From the NCBI RefSeq assembly GCF_000785105.2, contig NZ_CP018906.1, positions 1,860,001 to 1,924,000 of the forward strand: a stretch of 64,000 nt of DNA, given 5' to 3'. Below the pieces are notes generated by a model. It saw only the letters and a list, made by a program, of their open reading frames with translations, was not told where the DNA came from and ran no database searches. The stretch comes from Lentilactobacillus curieae. GTDB lineage: Bacteria; Bacillota; Bacilli; Lactobacillales; Lactobacillaceae. Positions 18,838 through 29,038 of the stretch are shown one piece after another. Position 1 is the first letter of the stretch; each line of letters opens with the position of its first letter. Both the position numbers and the translations under genes were made by a program.

Positions 18838-20133
18838 TTATGGGTAAATTCGGTTTAACAATCTTGGGAATGGAATCGCTTCACGAACATGGTCTTCACC
18901 AGTGATCCAGGTGATAGCCCGTTCTAATCCCAAACCAAATCCGGCATGAGGAACACTACCATACTTCCTCAAATCTAGGTACCATGAATATTCTTTTGGA
19001 TCAAGACCAGCCTTCTTTATCTGGTCAAGTAAATAATCATAATCAACTGCCCGTTCTGAGCCGCCAATAATCTCGCCGTATCCTTCAGGAGCCAATAAAT
19101 CAGCACAGATAACTACATCATCACGAGTTGGGTGTGGCTTCATGTAGAATGGCTTGATTGCCTTTGGATAGTTCAGAACGAACACTGGTTGCTCAAAATG
19201 GTCAGCCAAGAATGTTTCCTCTGGTGAGCCAAAGTCAGCCCCCCATTGAACATCAAAATCATTTTTTTGCAGAAGCTCGATCGCTTCATCATAGCTAATT
19301 CGAGGATATGGTAGCTTAGTGTACTTTTTGAGTTGTTCTACGTCACGATCAAGTGTCTCTAAATCTGTGGCACAGTTATCAATTACATTTTGAACTAGAA
19401 AAGCAATGTATTGTTCTTGAATTTCCAAACTTTCGTCTTGATGCATGAATGCCATCTCTGGTTCAATCATCCAAAATTCAATTAAATGACGGCGAGTTTT
19501 AGATTTTTCAGCTCTAAATGTTGGTCCAAATGTGAACACTTTTCCGAAGGCCATCGCCCCTGCTTCAGCATACAGTTGGCCACTTTGTGACAAGTAAGCA
19601 TCACGGTCAAAGTATTCAGTGTGGAACAAGTCTGTTGTCCCTTCCGGCGCACTTCCCGTTAAAATTGGTGAATCTACCTTAGTAAAGCCTTCTTTATTGA
19701 AAAATTCATAGGTAGCCCGAATTATTTCGTTTCTGATTCTCATAATTGCATGTGGTCTACTTGACCTTAGCCATAAGTGACGGTGATCCATCAAAAAATC
19801 GATTCCATGTTCTTTTGGAGTAATTGGATAATCATTTGACTCAGAAACCACTTCAATATCTTCGACTTCAAGTTCATAGCCAAACTTTGAACGTGAATCT
19901 TCGTGAACAACTCCAGTTACCCACATACTTGTTTCTTGGCGAAGCTCTTTAGCAAGCTCGAAGGTTTCTTCAGCAACGTTATTTTTGACAACGACTCCTT
20001 GGAAAAATGCTGTGCCATCTCGTAACTGCAAGAAAGCAATCTTCCCACTTGACCGTTTATTAGTTAACCAAGCACCAATTTTCACTCTCTCATCAACGTA
20101 TTTTGGTGCGTCGATCATATTAATTTCTTTCAC
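18838..20133 (-). CDS. asnS: asparaginyl-tRNA synthetase
   Basis: AsnRS is a class II aminoacyl-tRNA synthetase charging tRNA-Asn. The 431-residue protein has an N-terminal OB-fold anticodon-binding domain (about 15-100) and the catalytic core with motif 2 [19 protein letters not shown] and motif 3 [15 protein letters not shown]. The GTG at 20133 follows GGAGG by about eight bases and is the likely start. It lies 15 nt downstream of aspB, which makes aspartate, a natural pairing. No T-box leader fits in the gap. Confidence 0.95.
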   Translation of the reverse strand: MKEINMIDAPKYVDERVKIGAWLTNKRSSGKIAFLQLRDGTAFFQGVVVKNNVAEETFELAKELRQETSMWVTGVVHEDSRSKFGYELEVEDIEVVSESNDYPITPKEHGIDFLMDHRHLWLRSSRPHAIMRIRNEIIRATYEFFNKEGFTKVDSPILTGSAPEGTTDLFHTEYFDRDAYLSQSGQLYAEAGAMAFGKVFTFGPTFRAEKSKTRRHLIEFWMIEPEMAFMHQDESLEIQEQYIAFLVQNVIDNCATDLETLDRDVEQLKKYTKLPYPRISYDEAIELLQKNDFDVQWGADFGSPEETFLADHFEQPVFVLNYPKAIKPFYMKPHPTRDDVVICADLLAPEGYGEIIGGSERAVDYDYLLDQIKKAGLDPKEYSWYLDLRKYGSVPHAGFGLGLERAITWITGEDHVREAIPFPRLLNRIYP

Positions 20134-20148
20134 AATTGATCCTCCAAA

Positions 20149-21333
20149 TTATTTATTAACACTGAGCATGTAATTCTTAATTCGTGTCACTGCATCAATA
20201 AGATTATCAAGACTAGCAGCATAACTCAACCTAAGATATCCTGGCATTCCAAATGCTGCACCGTCAACAACAGCCACGTGAGCTTTTTGGAGTAATTCCT
20301 CAACTAATTCACCAGAATTGCTTAAACCAGCGATTCTAACTGCTTCTTCAACATTTGGGAATAGGTAAAATGCACCTTGAGGTTTTGTTTGTAATTTAAA
20401 TCCGGGCACCTCTGCCAGCAATGGGAACACCTTGTTCAAACGGTCCTCAAATGCTAACCTCATTTCTTCAACAACTGATTGATCTCCAGTCAACGCAGCA
20501 ATTCCTGCATATTGGCTAACAGCTGCTGGATTACCGGTAGAATGAGATAATATTGCGTTGACCTTTGAAATTATCTCAGGAGCACCTGCAACATAACCTA
20601 CCCTCCAGCCAGTCATTGAATAGGCTTTAGATAGTCCGCTAACCAGAATTGTTTGGGCAACTATGTTGTCATCTAATTGAATTAAAGATGTATACTGATT
20701 GCCGTTATAAACTAGGCTGCTATAAATATCGTCAGCAATGATCAACACATTGTGCATAATTGCCCAATTACCAATTTCTGTGAGCTCATCCTTGGTATAA
20801 ATAGTTCCTGTCGGATTCTGAGGTGAATTGATCACGAGCACACGAGTATTTTTAGTGGTAACCGCATTTAGTGAGTCAATTGTCACTTTAAACTCACCAT
20901 TAGTTTTAACCATAACTGGTTTAGCCGATGCTAAAACAATTTGTTGTTCGTAACTTACCCAACCCGGTTGCGGAATTAAAACTTCGTCGTTCTCATTAAC
21001 TAACGCCTGCATTAGCACATATAGAGCCATTTTTGCCCCGTTGGTAATGCTAATGTTGTCAGGACTATAAAAAACATCAAAGTCTTCTTTGATGCGTTGA
21101 GATACCGCTTCTTTTAATTCATAGATTCCACTTGCTGGAGTATAAAAACTGGTTTTACCAGATTTAATTGCTTCAATTGCTGCTTGATCAATAAAATCAG
21201 GGGTCTCAAAATCAGGTTCACCAATTCCAAGGTTGATGACGTCAATCCCATCAGCCTTCATTTGTTTGGCAAGATTAGATACTTTAACGGTTGCTGATGG
21301 TTTTACGGCTAATGCGCGTTTTGAAAATTTCAT
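20149..21333 (-). CDS. aspB: pyridoxal-phosphate aminotransferase, aspartate type (class I)
   Basis: The 394-residue protein is a fold-type I aminotransferase, most likely interconverting oxaloacetate and aspartate with glutamate. Visible features are NLGIGEPDFETPDF near the start, INSPQNPTGTIY, the Asp of IADDIYSSLVYNG, and the PLP-lysine segment SGLSKAYSMTGWRVGYVAG, with the Arg in YLRLSYAAS near the C-terminus. It stands between ypmB and asnS as in Bacillus. Substrate preference for aspartate is from context and family. Confidence 0.9.
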   Translation of the reverse strand: MKFSKRALAVKPSATVKVSNLAKQMKADGIDVINLGIGEPDFETPDFIDQAAIEAIKSGKTSFYTPASGIYELKEAVSQRIKEDFDVFYSPDNISITNGAKMALYVLMQALVNENDEVLIPQPGWVSYEQQIVLASAKPVMVKTNGEFKVTIDSLNAVTTKNTRVLVINSPQNPTGTIYTKDELTEIGNWAIMHNVLIIADDIYSSLVYNGNQYTSLIQLDDNIVAQTILVSGLSKAYSMTGWRVGYVAGAPEIISKVNAILSHSTGNPAAVSQYAGIAALTGDQSVVEEMRLAFEDRLNKVFPLLAEVPGFKLQTKPQGAFYLFPNVEEAVRIAGLSNSGELVEELLQKAHVAVVDGAAFGMPGYLRLSYAASLDNLIDAVTRIKNYMLSVNK

Positions 21334-21348
21334 TTGCTTTAAGACTCC

Positions 21349-21852
21349 TTAAATGTTTGCAATTAATTTTTTGATTTTACCAGTTTTAAAGTCAGTGGTA
21401 GCAAAACATAGCTTACCCGATTTATTAACGTAACTAACCACCCAATAGGGTTTAGACTTCTTTAAGGTAATTGCAATCCCATTAATTTTTTTGGGCTTTT
21501 TAGTATTTTCAATCGATTGCTTGATTTGGTCTGCCGTAAGTCCAGATTTTTGGTCGATAATCGTTACCTTACCACCCTTTTTAGCGATAACTACGTAAAT
21601 CGCCTTCCCACGCTTATCATTGCCAGAAACTGAGTAGTAAGTTTTTCCTAGGTTCGAATTGTAAAACCCGTTTACATTTTTTATGCCTGCATATTTTTGT
21701 GCAATTTGAAGAGCCTCGGATTTAGCTGTAACCATCGGCTTTTCAGCTTGGTGAAAGACGATAAAAACACTAAACAGTACAATCAGCAGAAATAAGATCA
21801 ACCCAATCCAGAACTTTCGATTTGATTTTTTAATTCTTCTTTGGCGTTGCAT
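21349..21852 (-). CDS. YpmB-like membrane-anchored protein (DUF5590)
   Basis: This 167-residue protein has a basic N-terminus, one membrane helix (about residues 15-33) and an extracytoplasmic part with two PepSY-like repeats (AKSEALQIAQKYAG and TADQIKQSIE). Its position between dinG and aspB matches Bacillus ypmB. The function is unknown. A ribosome site GGGAGTCATGAT precedes the ATG. It is 15 nt from aspB and 65 nt from dinG. Confidence 0.78.
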   Translation of the reverse strand: MQRQRRIKKSNRKFWIGLILFLLIVLFSVFIVFHQAEKPMVTAKSEALQIAQKYAGIKNVNGFYNSNLGKTYYSVSGNDKRGKAIYVVIAKKGGKVTIIDQKSGLTADQIKQSIENTKKPKKINGIAITLKKSKPYWVVSYVNKSGKLCFATTDFKTGKIKKLIANI

Positions 21853-21917
21853 ATCATGACTCCCATCGTTTTAACTATCCTTAAGTATAGCAAATAATTA
21901 ATCGTGAAACCGGGTTA

Positions 21918-24731
21918 CTAATGCTTTTCATAAAAACTTAGCATATTAACAATTGATTCATCTAAGCTACCTGATTCAATCGGAATGTTGCTATCAATGT
22001 TGGCCATCATAATCGACCCGTAGTGTTTCGTTACCGCTCTGGGATCAAGGATAAAAACCGTTCCGATATCATCCTTAGTTCGTAAAAGCCGACCGATTCC
22101 TTGACGCATTTTCAGGGTCGCGTTTGGCAAACTAATCGAGTAAAACGGATTTTGTTTATTCATCCTGGCTCGTTGATATAGTGCACTGTTGTACGGATCC
22201 GTTGGCACGTCAAACGGTAACTGAGCAATTATCAGGTTTTCCAATAGGTCCCCGGGAAAGTCAACACCAGACCAGAAGGTTCCCGTTCCTAATAAAATTG
22301 CTGGTTCCTGTTGTCCAAACGCCCGGCTAATTTTATTAGCAGTTCCGTTGACTCCTTGCGCTAATACCATTCTAGTTTCAGTAAAGCCATCTTCAGCCAT
22401 AAAGTGGTATGTCTGTCGAATTGCATCCAGTGAATTGAACAACACCATTGTTTGTCGAGGGGAGTTTCTGAATATTCGCTGAATTGATTCACTTAAGAAG
22501 TGGTAGTACTTTTCTGTACCTACTTCTGAGTCTGGTTCAAAACTATTTACCATGTAAATTCTTGCTTTGTCACTGGCAGCAAAGTCACTCTTTAGTCGTC
22601 TAGAAATAACGTCGTTTCTTTGTAGTCCCAAGTTGTCAAAGATAAACTTTGATTTTTTTGAAGAAAAAATTGTCGCTCCGGTAAAAGTTGGCTTTTCAAA
22701 GTTATTGTAGATTGTCTTCTTCAAATAGTTAGCTGTTTCAAAAATTGCGCAGTTGAAACTTAAGGTTTCATAATTCGTAATGTCGTCAACGGTAATCCAA
22801 AATACTTGTTCTGAGAAGTGATTGATGAATAGATCAATCACCGTCAATAAGTCAACCAGACGGGTTTCTAACTTTTCAAGTTGCTGAAACCAGGACTTTA
22901 ACTCATGTTTGTCAGAATCAACCATTGCTTGGTTATTGTTGTTCACTTCGGATTGTAACCGTTTAGCATACTTAGTTAACTGCTTTAGTTTAGGAGCAAT
23001 TTCACCCTTGAGGTTAGTTAATAAATCTAGATACTGGTCACGGTTTTTGGCGTTCACATTTACCTGAAGCTTGGAGTTTGCTTTTTTATAACTGGCCCTA
23101 GAGATGATTTGCTTAAATATAGTTGAGAACGTTTCGTTGACACTTGCTCTTGCTGAACTTAAAAGCCACACTAATTTTTGCTTAGAGCTGCTCAAGGACT
23201 CGTTGTTGCTGAAGATTTCCGCGGATAGGGCATAGCGAATCCCAATCGATGTCCTGTCAAAATCGGCTAGAATCATTCCTGGAAGAATTTGTTGCTTATT
23301 TTCGGTACGTACTGATTCTAAAAATTGCTGTGTTTCATCAATACATAAGTAAGGTTTTTCGTTGAGCTTAGAAAATCCTTCCCAATTCGATAGTAAATAC
23401 GAGTGATTAACGATTATAAAGTTTGCCCGCTTAGCGTTTTGAATGTTGAACCGTAGAAAATCATCTGAAAAAAACGGGTTGTCAGAATTTATTTCTTTTG
23501 TGCTGCGATGGTTTATAGATTCAAGAAGCCCGTTTTGGTCAACGTTCAGATGTAACTCGTCCAAGTCACCTGTCTTTGTCATGGTCAACCACACTAAAAT
23601 CTGACACTTCAAAAACGAATTATGAGGGTGCGAATCGCTACTGTATAAAACAGTTTTAAACTTACTAAGATCAATATAGTGAGAGCTCCCCTTTAAAATA
23701 ACGCTCGATGTGTGAAATGGTAAGCCGTCATTTAGGAGTGGGATTGTCTGGTCCTGCAACTGTTGTTGCAAGTAATTTGTTGCGGTACTGATAACGACTT
23801 GCTTTTTCTCCGCTAAATAAGCGAATGGTAAGCTATAACCCAAAGATTTACCAACTCCAGTGGGAGCTTCAATGATTAGGTTCTTGCTACCACTTTGGTT
23901 ATCCTCTGAATAATTGTTATAAATCATGTTCATCATGGTATTTTGCTGAGGACGAGACTCTAAATTATCAGGCAAGACCTTCTGCTTTTGACGCTTGTTT
24001 TTGGGATAAGTGGCAACGACCTTTTCTTGAGAATTTGATAACAATTCTTTTTTTCGAAGCACTATTCCATTTGCTATGTACAAATAGTTAGGTATTGGCT
24101 TAGCGGTTGGTTGCGACCGATTGTCTGCGTCCATCCGCTTTAAAACTTCAAAGGTGTCTAGAGGTAAGTTTGGCCGCACCCTGACAATTTGTGAAAGTGT
24201 CATTGCCGGTAATTCTTGCAATTGCTTGAACAACACAATCAGTAATTTTGAAGTTGCGTAGGCATCGCCATTAGCTGAATGCGGATGCTTGTGGAAAATA
24301 TTGAAGTACTTACTTAAATCTGACAGTCGGTAACTAGTTAGCGTCGGTAGTAATAGCTGACTTAAAGTTACCGTGTCGATAGCTTCCAATTCCAGCTCTG
24401 GGTATCCAGCTCGCTGAAATTCGCTATTTAAAAATGGGTAATCAAAATTAACGTTGTGGGCAACAAATATCGTGCCCTGCAACAATTTATAGATTGTTCC
24501 AGCTAAAGCATCAAATGGCTTAGCAGAGTCTAATCTCTGTTGATTGATACCTGTTAATTGGCTAATCCGTGACGAAATTTCCCGATTGGGATTGATGTCC
24601 GTCGTAAATTCATTAATAATTTCATTGTTTTGTACTTGATAGCAGCTAAATTGAATTATTCGATCTTCATTAGCTGAGTCGGTTCCAGTTGTTTCCATAT
24701 CAACAACTGAGTATATTGAATTGCTATTCAT
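21918..24731 (-). CDS. dinG: DinG-type helicase with N-terminal DEDDh exonuclease
   Basis: The 937-residue protein has a 3'-5' exonuclease domain (about 1-170) with VVDMETTGTDS, FVAHNVNFDYPFL and the NGDAYATS motif. An XPD/DinG superfamily-2 helicase follows, with Walker A EAPTGVGKS, a variant DEAH box (DETQ), and motif VI QGIGRLLRTKDDIG. Firmicute DinG lacks the iron-sulfur cluster of E. coli DinG and acts as a nuclease on single-stranded DNA. The ATG at 24731 follows GGTGA; a GTG nine bases earlier overlaps that site. It heads the run dinG-ypmB-aspB-asnS-dnaD. Confidence 0.9.
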   Translation of the reverse strand: MNSNSIYSVVDMETTGTDSANEDRIIQFSCYQVQNNEIINEFTTDINPNREISSRISQLTGINQQRLDSAKPFDALAGTIYKLLQGTIFVAHNVNFDYPFLNSEFQRAGYPELELEAIDTVTLSQLLLPTLTSYRLSDLSKYFNIFHKHPHSANGDAYATSKLLIVLFKQLQELPAMTLSQIVRVRPNLPLDTFEVLKRMDADNRSQPTAKPIPNYLYIANGIVLRKKELLSNSQEKVVATYPKNKRQKQKVLPDNLESRPQQNTMMNMIYNNYSEDNQSGSKNLIIEAPTGVGKSLGYSLPFAYLAEKKQVVISTATNYLQQQLQDQTIPLLNDGLPFHTSSVILKGSSHYIDLSKFKTVLYSSDSHPHNSFLKCQILVWLTMTKTGDLDELHLNVDQNGLLESINHRSTKEINSDNPFFSDDFLRFNIQNAKRANFIIVNHSYLLSNWEGFSKLNEKPYLCIDETQQFLESVRTENKQQILPGMILADFDRTSIGIRYALSAEIFSNNESLSSSKQKLVWLLSSARASVNETFSTIFKQIISRASYKKANSKLQVNVNAKNRDQYLDLLTNLKGEIAPKLKQLTKYAKRLQSEVNNNNQAMVDSDKHELKSWFQQLEKLETRLVDLLTVIDLFINHFSEQVFWITVDDITNYETLSFNCAIFETANYLKKTIYNNFEKPTFTGATIFSSKKSKFIFDNLGLQRNDVISRRLKSDFAASDKARIYMVNSFEPDSEVGTEKYYHFLSESIQRIFRNSPRQTMVLFNSLDAIRQTYHFMAEDGFTETRMVLAQGVNGTANKISRAFGQQEPAILLGTGTFWSGVDFPGDLLENLIIAQLPFDVPTDPYNSALYQRARMNKQNPFYSISLPNATLKMRQGIGRLLRTKDDIGTVFILDPRAVTKHYGSIMMANIDSNIPIESGSLDESIVNMLSFYEKH

Positions 24732-24794
24732 TGATTTCACCGCTACTTTTTCGCTTAATTACTCTCATTATGATACTACATTTACTACTGTCTA

Positions 24795-24810
24795 ATCTAG
24801 TCAACTAGAT
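24795..24810. promoter_or_regulatory. 16-bp palindrome upstream of the mevalonate operon
   Basis: Two perfect 7-bp arms (ATCTAGT and ACTAGAT) are separated by two bases in the spacer between dinG and mvk. It could be a repressor site for one or both divergent genes. No regulator is identified. Confidence 0.35.
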
Positions 24811-24896
24811 GTTATGAAACGTTAAAATATAACCTTATTCGTAAAAAGCGGTTTGATTTATGATAAAATTGGACTGTTTGAAAGCGAGCGATTATT

Positions 24897-25871
24897 GTGA
24901 AAAAAACTACATCTGCAAAAAGTTTTGCGAAGATTATTTTATTCGGTGAGCACAGCGTTGTTTATAAACAACCAGCAATAGCTTTGCCACTATATTCAGT
25001 TGACGTTAACGTAACAGTCACTCCCAGAGATACTGGTCAATGGATAGAAAGTCGTTACTACGACGGACCAATTGATCGACTTAACGGTAACCTGCTAGGA
25101 GTAAAAAAATTAATTAATTGGATTGTGACTAATGTTGGTGATCCAGCGGTTACCTTTACCTTAAAAATTACTAGTAAAATTCCATCTGAGCGTGGTATGG
25201 GGTCTTCTGCAGCTACTGCTGTTGCAATTACCCGTGCGCTATACGATTTCTTTGAAGTTCCCCTTTCACGAGCCGAACTTTTGAAAATTGCTAACATTGA
25301 GGAACTGGTAACTCATGGTAATCCTAGCGGAATTGATACGGCCACCGTTAGTTCAGATAATCCAGTCTGGTTTGTGAAGAACCAGCAAAACGAACAAATT
25401 GACTTTAATTTATCTAGCGACTTTTTAGTGGTCGCTGATAGTGGAATTAAAGGAAAAACATCTGCAGCGGTCGGATTGATTGCTGAAAACAAAATTACCA
25501 ATCCAGATGCGGTAAATCCACTGATAAAACAACTTGGTCAGATTGCAATCCAAGCACGTGAAGGTTTGCGAGCAGCTAACTCAGGATTAATTGGTAAACT
25601 GATGACTGAGAGCCACCAAATTCTTTGTAAATTAGGTGTGAGTACACCCACCCTTGACCGCTTTGTCAAATTAGCAATTAACAGTGGTGCTTATGGAGCC
25701 AAATTGACAGGAAGTGGTATGGGTGGTTGTATGATTGCCCTAGTTGATTCAAGTCAAAAAGCTCAGAAACTTGCCACTACGTTAAGAAATGCAGGGGCCA
25801 CTTCAACTTGGATTCAATCATTTAAAAATTATGGCTATAAGACGGAGGTAGAAGATGACTACATCGGCTAA
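24897..25871 (+). CDS. mvk: mevalonate kinase
   Basis: This GHMP kinase phosphorylates mevalonate to 5-phosphomevalonate, the first kinase step of the mevalonate route to isopentenyl diphosphate. The 324-residue protein shows ILFGEHSVVYKQPA at the start, the GHMP ATP loop SERGMGSSAATAVAI and the C-terminal TGSGMGGCMIAL. Translation starts with GTG at 24897. It is the first gene of the operon mvk-mvaD-pmk-fni and overlaps mvaD by 17 nt, which suggests coupled translation. Confidence 0.94.
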   Translation: MKKTTSAKSFAKIILFGEHSVVYKQPAIALPLYSVDVNVTVTPRDTGQWIESRYYDGPIDRLNGNLLGVKKLINWIVTNVGDPAVTFTLKITSKIPSERGMGSSAATAVAITRALYDFFEVPLSRAELLKIANIEELVTHGNPSGIDTATVSSDNPVWFVKNQQNEQIDFNLSSDFLVVADSGIKGKTSAAVGLIAENKITNPDAVNPLIKQLGQIAIQAREGLRAANSGLIGKLMTESHQILCKLGVSTPTLDRFVKLAINSGAYGAKLTGSGMGGCMIALVDSSQKAQKLATTLRNAGATSTWIQSFKNYGYKTEVEDDYIG

Positions 25872-26841
25872 TAACCAAGGGACTGCAATTGCTCATACTA
25901 ATATTGCGCTGGTAAAGTATTGGGGAAAAATTGACTCTGAGCTAACCCTCCCGTACACTGGGAGCTTATCTCTCACGTTAGATAAGTTTTACACCGAAAC
26001 AAAGGTAACGTTTAACGAAGAGTTATCAGCAGATAAGTTGGTTGTGGATGGAATTCCCCAAGACAACGTGAATAAAGCGAAGAAAGTTTTGAATCGCGTA
26101 AGACAGTTGTCTGGAATAGAATCTTTTGCAAAAGTTGAATCAGCAAACTTTGTGCCAACTTCTGCAGGATTTGCTTCCTCTGCATCCGCATTCGCAGCAA
26201 TGGCTGCCGCCAGTGCATCTGCAGCTGGGCTTCAGCTTAGTTCTAAAGACTTATCGAGATTAGCTAGACTTGGATCAGGCTCTGCTAGTAGATCCGTCTT
26301 TGGCGGGTTTGTTGAGTGGCTGCCCGGAACAGATGATGAATCCTCCTATGCGTATCCATTGGAAGATGTTGTGCTAACCGACATTTTTGTGTTAGCAGTT
26401 AACATTAGCTCTAAGAAAAAGCAAGTATCAAGTGGTGAAGGCATGAAACGCTCAGCTAGCACCTCACCTTACTACGCTGATTGGCAAAAAGTAGTTGCTG
26501 AAGACTTAATCAACATTAAGCACGCTTTAAAAACCGATGACTTCTCACTTTTGGGTCAAATTGCCGAAGCAAATGCCATGAGGATGCATTCATTAACGCT
26601 TAGCTCCCTTCCACCGTTTACATATTTTGAACCCGGAACACTGAAAGTAATCAAACTGGTTCAGGATTTAAGGAGTCACGGAGTCGAGTGTTATTACACG
26701 ATTGATGCGGGACCTAACGTCAAAGTTCTCGTACAGTCTAACAATCTGGAAGCAGTAAAAACAGCTCTATCAGAACAATTTGGAGCTACGAAAATTTCTG
26801 AAGCTAAGCCTGGCCCAGAAATTGAATTATTAGATAATTGA
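25855..26841 (+). CDS. mvaD: diphosphomevalonate decarboxylase
   Basis: MvaD converts mevalonate diphosphate to isopentenyl diphosphate with ATP-driven decarboxylation. The 328-residue protein has AHTNIALVKYWGKID, the GHMP loop PTSAGFASSASAFAAMA, GSGSASRSVFGGFVEW and the Asp of YTIDAGPNVKVL. GGAGG precedes its ATG inside the end of mvk. It is complete and of usual length. Confidence 0.95.
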   Translation: MTTSANNQGTAIAHTNIALVKYWGKIDSELTLPYTGSLSLTLDKFYTETKVTFNEELSADKLVVDGIPQDNVNKAKKVLNRVRQLSGIESFAKVESANFVPTSAGFASSASAFAAMAAASASAAGLQLSSKDLSRLARLGSGSASRSVFGGFVEWLPGTDDESSYAYPLEDVVLTDIFVLAVNISSKKKQVSSGEGMKRSASTSPYYADWQKVVAEDLINIKHALKTDDFSLLGQIAEANAMRMHSLTLSSLPPFTYFEPGTLKVIKLVQDLRSHGVECYYTIDAGPNVKVLVQSNNLEAVKTALSEQFGATKISEAKPGPEIELLDN

Positions 26842-26855
26842 AAGGACATGATGGC

Positions 26856-27938
26856 TTGATTACAGCAAAGGCCCCTGGAAAACTTTATATCGCAGGTGAA
26901 TACGCAGTGGTTGAACCTGGTTATCCTTCAATCATTGTAGCCTTAGATCAATTTGTCACTGTGCAAATCGAACAAAGCGAGGGATTTGGTAAAATCGTCT
27001 CCCATCAATATCAGGATGGAGCCGTTCGTTGGCGTAGAAACGGTGATCAAATGGTGATCGATAATCGGGATAATACATTTAGCTACATCATTTCAGCGAT
27101 TTCGATTACAGAAGAATATGCACAATCACTTGGAAAACCAATGAAAGTATATGATTTATTCGTCAACAGTCAGCTAGACAGTCCCAACGGACGCAAATAC
27201 GGTCTAGGATCTTCGGCTGCAGTGACTGTGGCAACCATTAAAGCCCTTTGTCAGTTCTACAATCTTCCCCTTACTAAGGCCAAACTTTTCAAGCTGGCAG
27301 CGATTGCTCATCTAGATGTCCAGGGTAACGGATCCCTTGGAGACATTGCAGCAAGCGTGTACGGCGGCTGGATTGAATATCGGTCCTTTGACCGTGAGTG
27401 GTTGATGTCCATGAGAAACACGGCCGGATTGCTAGATATTATCAACCAACCTTGGCCTGATTTAAAAATCACCCAATTAACTCCACCAAAAGAATTAAAG
27501 TTGATTATCGGTTGGACCGGTTCACCTGCTTCTACTTCGCATTTAGTCGACAAAGTGACGATTAAAAAAAGCAGTAACCGTGAGGCGTATCTCAAATTTC
27601 TCTCTGCAAGCAAACAATGTATCGAATCTCTTCTTATCGGGTTTAACAATGGTATCATTGAACAAATTGAATCTGGGATTTTAGAAAATCGCCATATTTT
27701 AAATGCTCTATCAGAATTTACTCAAGTTCAAATTGAAACTCCAATGTTAAAGAGAATGTGCGACATCGCAGTCAACCACGGTGCTGCTGCAAAATCTTCA
27801 GGTGCAGGTGGTGGTGACTGTGGGATTGTAATTATCGATGACAATGTTGACTCGAATGCGCTAATTAAGGACTGGCAATCAGAAGATATCACCCCACTAC
27901 CACTTAAAGTTCATGAAGTTGTTGACGTCAAATCTTAG
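26856..27938 (+). CDS. phosphomevalonate kinase
   Basis: This GHMP kinase converts phosphomevalonate to mevalonate diphosphate. The 360-residue protein has the N-terminal APGKLYIAGEYAVVEPGYPS, the loop KYGLGSSAAVTVATIKAL and the C-terminal SSGAGGGDCGI. The TTG at 26856 is chosen because AAAGGA lies nine bases upstream and the resulting MITAKAPGKLY is the family's usual start; a TTG at 26838 overlaps the mvaD stop. It is the third gene of the operon. The enzyme order in the pathway is mvk, then this gene, then mvaD. Confidence 0.93.
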   Translation: MITAKAPGKLYIAGEYAVVEPGYPSIIVALDQFVTVQIEQSEGFGKIVSHQYQDGAVRWRRNGDQMVIDNRDNTFSYIISAISITEEYAQSLGKPMKVYDLFVNSQLDSPNGRKYGLGSSAAVTVATIKALCQFYNLPLTKAKLFKLAAIAHLDVQGNGSLGDIAASVYGGWIEYRSFDREWLMSMRNTAGLLDIINQPWPDLKITQLTPPKELKLIIGWTGSPASTSHLVDKVTIKKSSNREAYLKFLSASKQCIESLLIGFNNGIIEQIESGILENRHILNALSEFTQVQIETPMLKRMCDIAVNHGAAAKSSGAGGGDCGIVIIDDNVDSNALIKDWQSEDITPLPLKVHEVVDVKS

Positions 27939-27950
27939 GAGGCAATTATC

Positions 27951-28991
27951 GTGGTTTCTAAACAATCACACCGTAAGGATGAACATATTTCATTAGCTGA
28001 ACACTTTTATGAAGATAATCACTCAGATTTTAATGACATACGCTTAGTGCCAACATCACTTCCGCATTTTAATGTAGACGATGTTGATATTAGTACTGAA
28101 ATTTCTGATCTTAAGTTCAAAGTGCCATTTTTTATCAACGCAATCACTGGTGGTAGCGAACAGTCAGCGAAAATAAACCAAAGGCTTGCAAAAATTGCAG
28201 CAAACACTGGCCTGGCAATGGCAGTTGGTTCTCAAAGTATTGCGATAAGTGACCCAACTCAGGAGGCAAGCTTCTCCGTCGTTCGGGAGAACAACCCAGA
28301 TGGAATCGTTATTGCTAACATTGGAGCTAACCACGGAGCTGACGTGGCAAACAAAGCGGTGGAAATGATTAATGCTGATGCACTGCAAGTTCACATTAAT
28401 GCGGCACAGGAGCTGGTGATGCCTGAAGGAGATCGTGAATTTAACTTTATTGACAACATCAAAAATATTATTGATGAAGTTTCGGTTCCGGTAATCGTCA
28501 AGGAAGTCGGCTTTGGAATGAGCCAACAAACTATTACTGAATTAACGCAACTAGGCGTAAAAATTGTTGACGTTAGTGGTATGGGTGGAACCAATTTTGC
28601 AAAGATTGAAAATTTCCGCCGTTCCGACAAGACCATGCCTTATATGGCGGATTGGGGACTGACAACTCCTGAATCCCTACTTGAAGCCTCACCCATTAAT
28701 TTGGATATCGACGTCATTGCATCTGGTGGCGTTAAAAATCCATTAGATATGGCAAAATGTTTCTCACTTGGTGCCAAACTGGTTGGAATGTCTGGCGAAT
28801 TTCTTCATCAACTGTTAACGTATCCGGAAGATGAAACCGTTGTGGAACACGTTAACGATTGGATATACGGACTAAAGACCATCATGGTTTTAACCAATTC
28901 TCAAAAAATCTCTGACTTAACTAAGGTAGACCAAATCCTTAGTCCACAATTAACAGCATATAAAAAACAACGCGGTAGCGGATTATTTTAA
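27951..28991 (+). CDS. fni: type II isopentenyl-diphosphate delta-isomerase (FMN-dependent)
   Basis: Fni interconverts isopentenyl and dimethylallyl diphosphate with reduced FMN, completing the precursor set for undecaprenyl phosphate and quinones. The 346-residue TIM-barrel protein has the N-terminal RKDEHISLAE, AITGGSE, AVGSQSIA, GMGGTNFA and ASGGVKNPLDMAK. It starts with GTG at 27951, eight bases after AGGAGG. It ends the operon, just before a strong terminator. Confidence 0.94.
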   Translation: MVSKQSHRKDEHISLAEHFYEDNHSDFNDIRLVPTSLPHFNVDDVDISTEISDLKFKVPFFINAITGGSEQSAKINQRLAKIAANTGLAMAVGSQSIAISDPTQEASFSVVRENNPDGIVIANIGANHGADVANKAVEMINADALQVHINAAQELVMPEGDREFNFIDNIKNIIDEVSVPVIVKEVGFGMSQQTITELTQLGVKIVDVSGMGGTNFAKIENFRRSDKTMPYMADWGLTTPESLLEASPINLDIDVIASGGVKNPLDMAKCFSLGAKLVGMSGEFLHQLLTYPEDETVVEHVNDWIYGLKTIMVLTNSQKISDLTKVDQILSPQLTAYKKQRGSGLF

Positions 28992-29037
28992 AAAACGTCT
29001 CAGTGGCTTTCATAACGAAAGTCTGAGACGCTTTTTA
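28991..29037. terminator. bidirectional terminator between fni and the rRNA methyltransferase gene
   Basis: An outer 8-bp stem CGTCTCAG/CTGAGACG with an inner CTTTC/GAAAG stem, flanked by A- and T-runs, lies between two convergent genes. Confidence 0.85.
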
Positions 29038-29038
29038 T

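Noticed and set aside
20134-20148. T-box leader for asnS
   Set aside because: Only 15 nt separate asnS from aspB, too short for a T-box.
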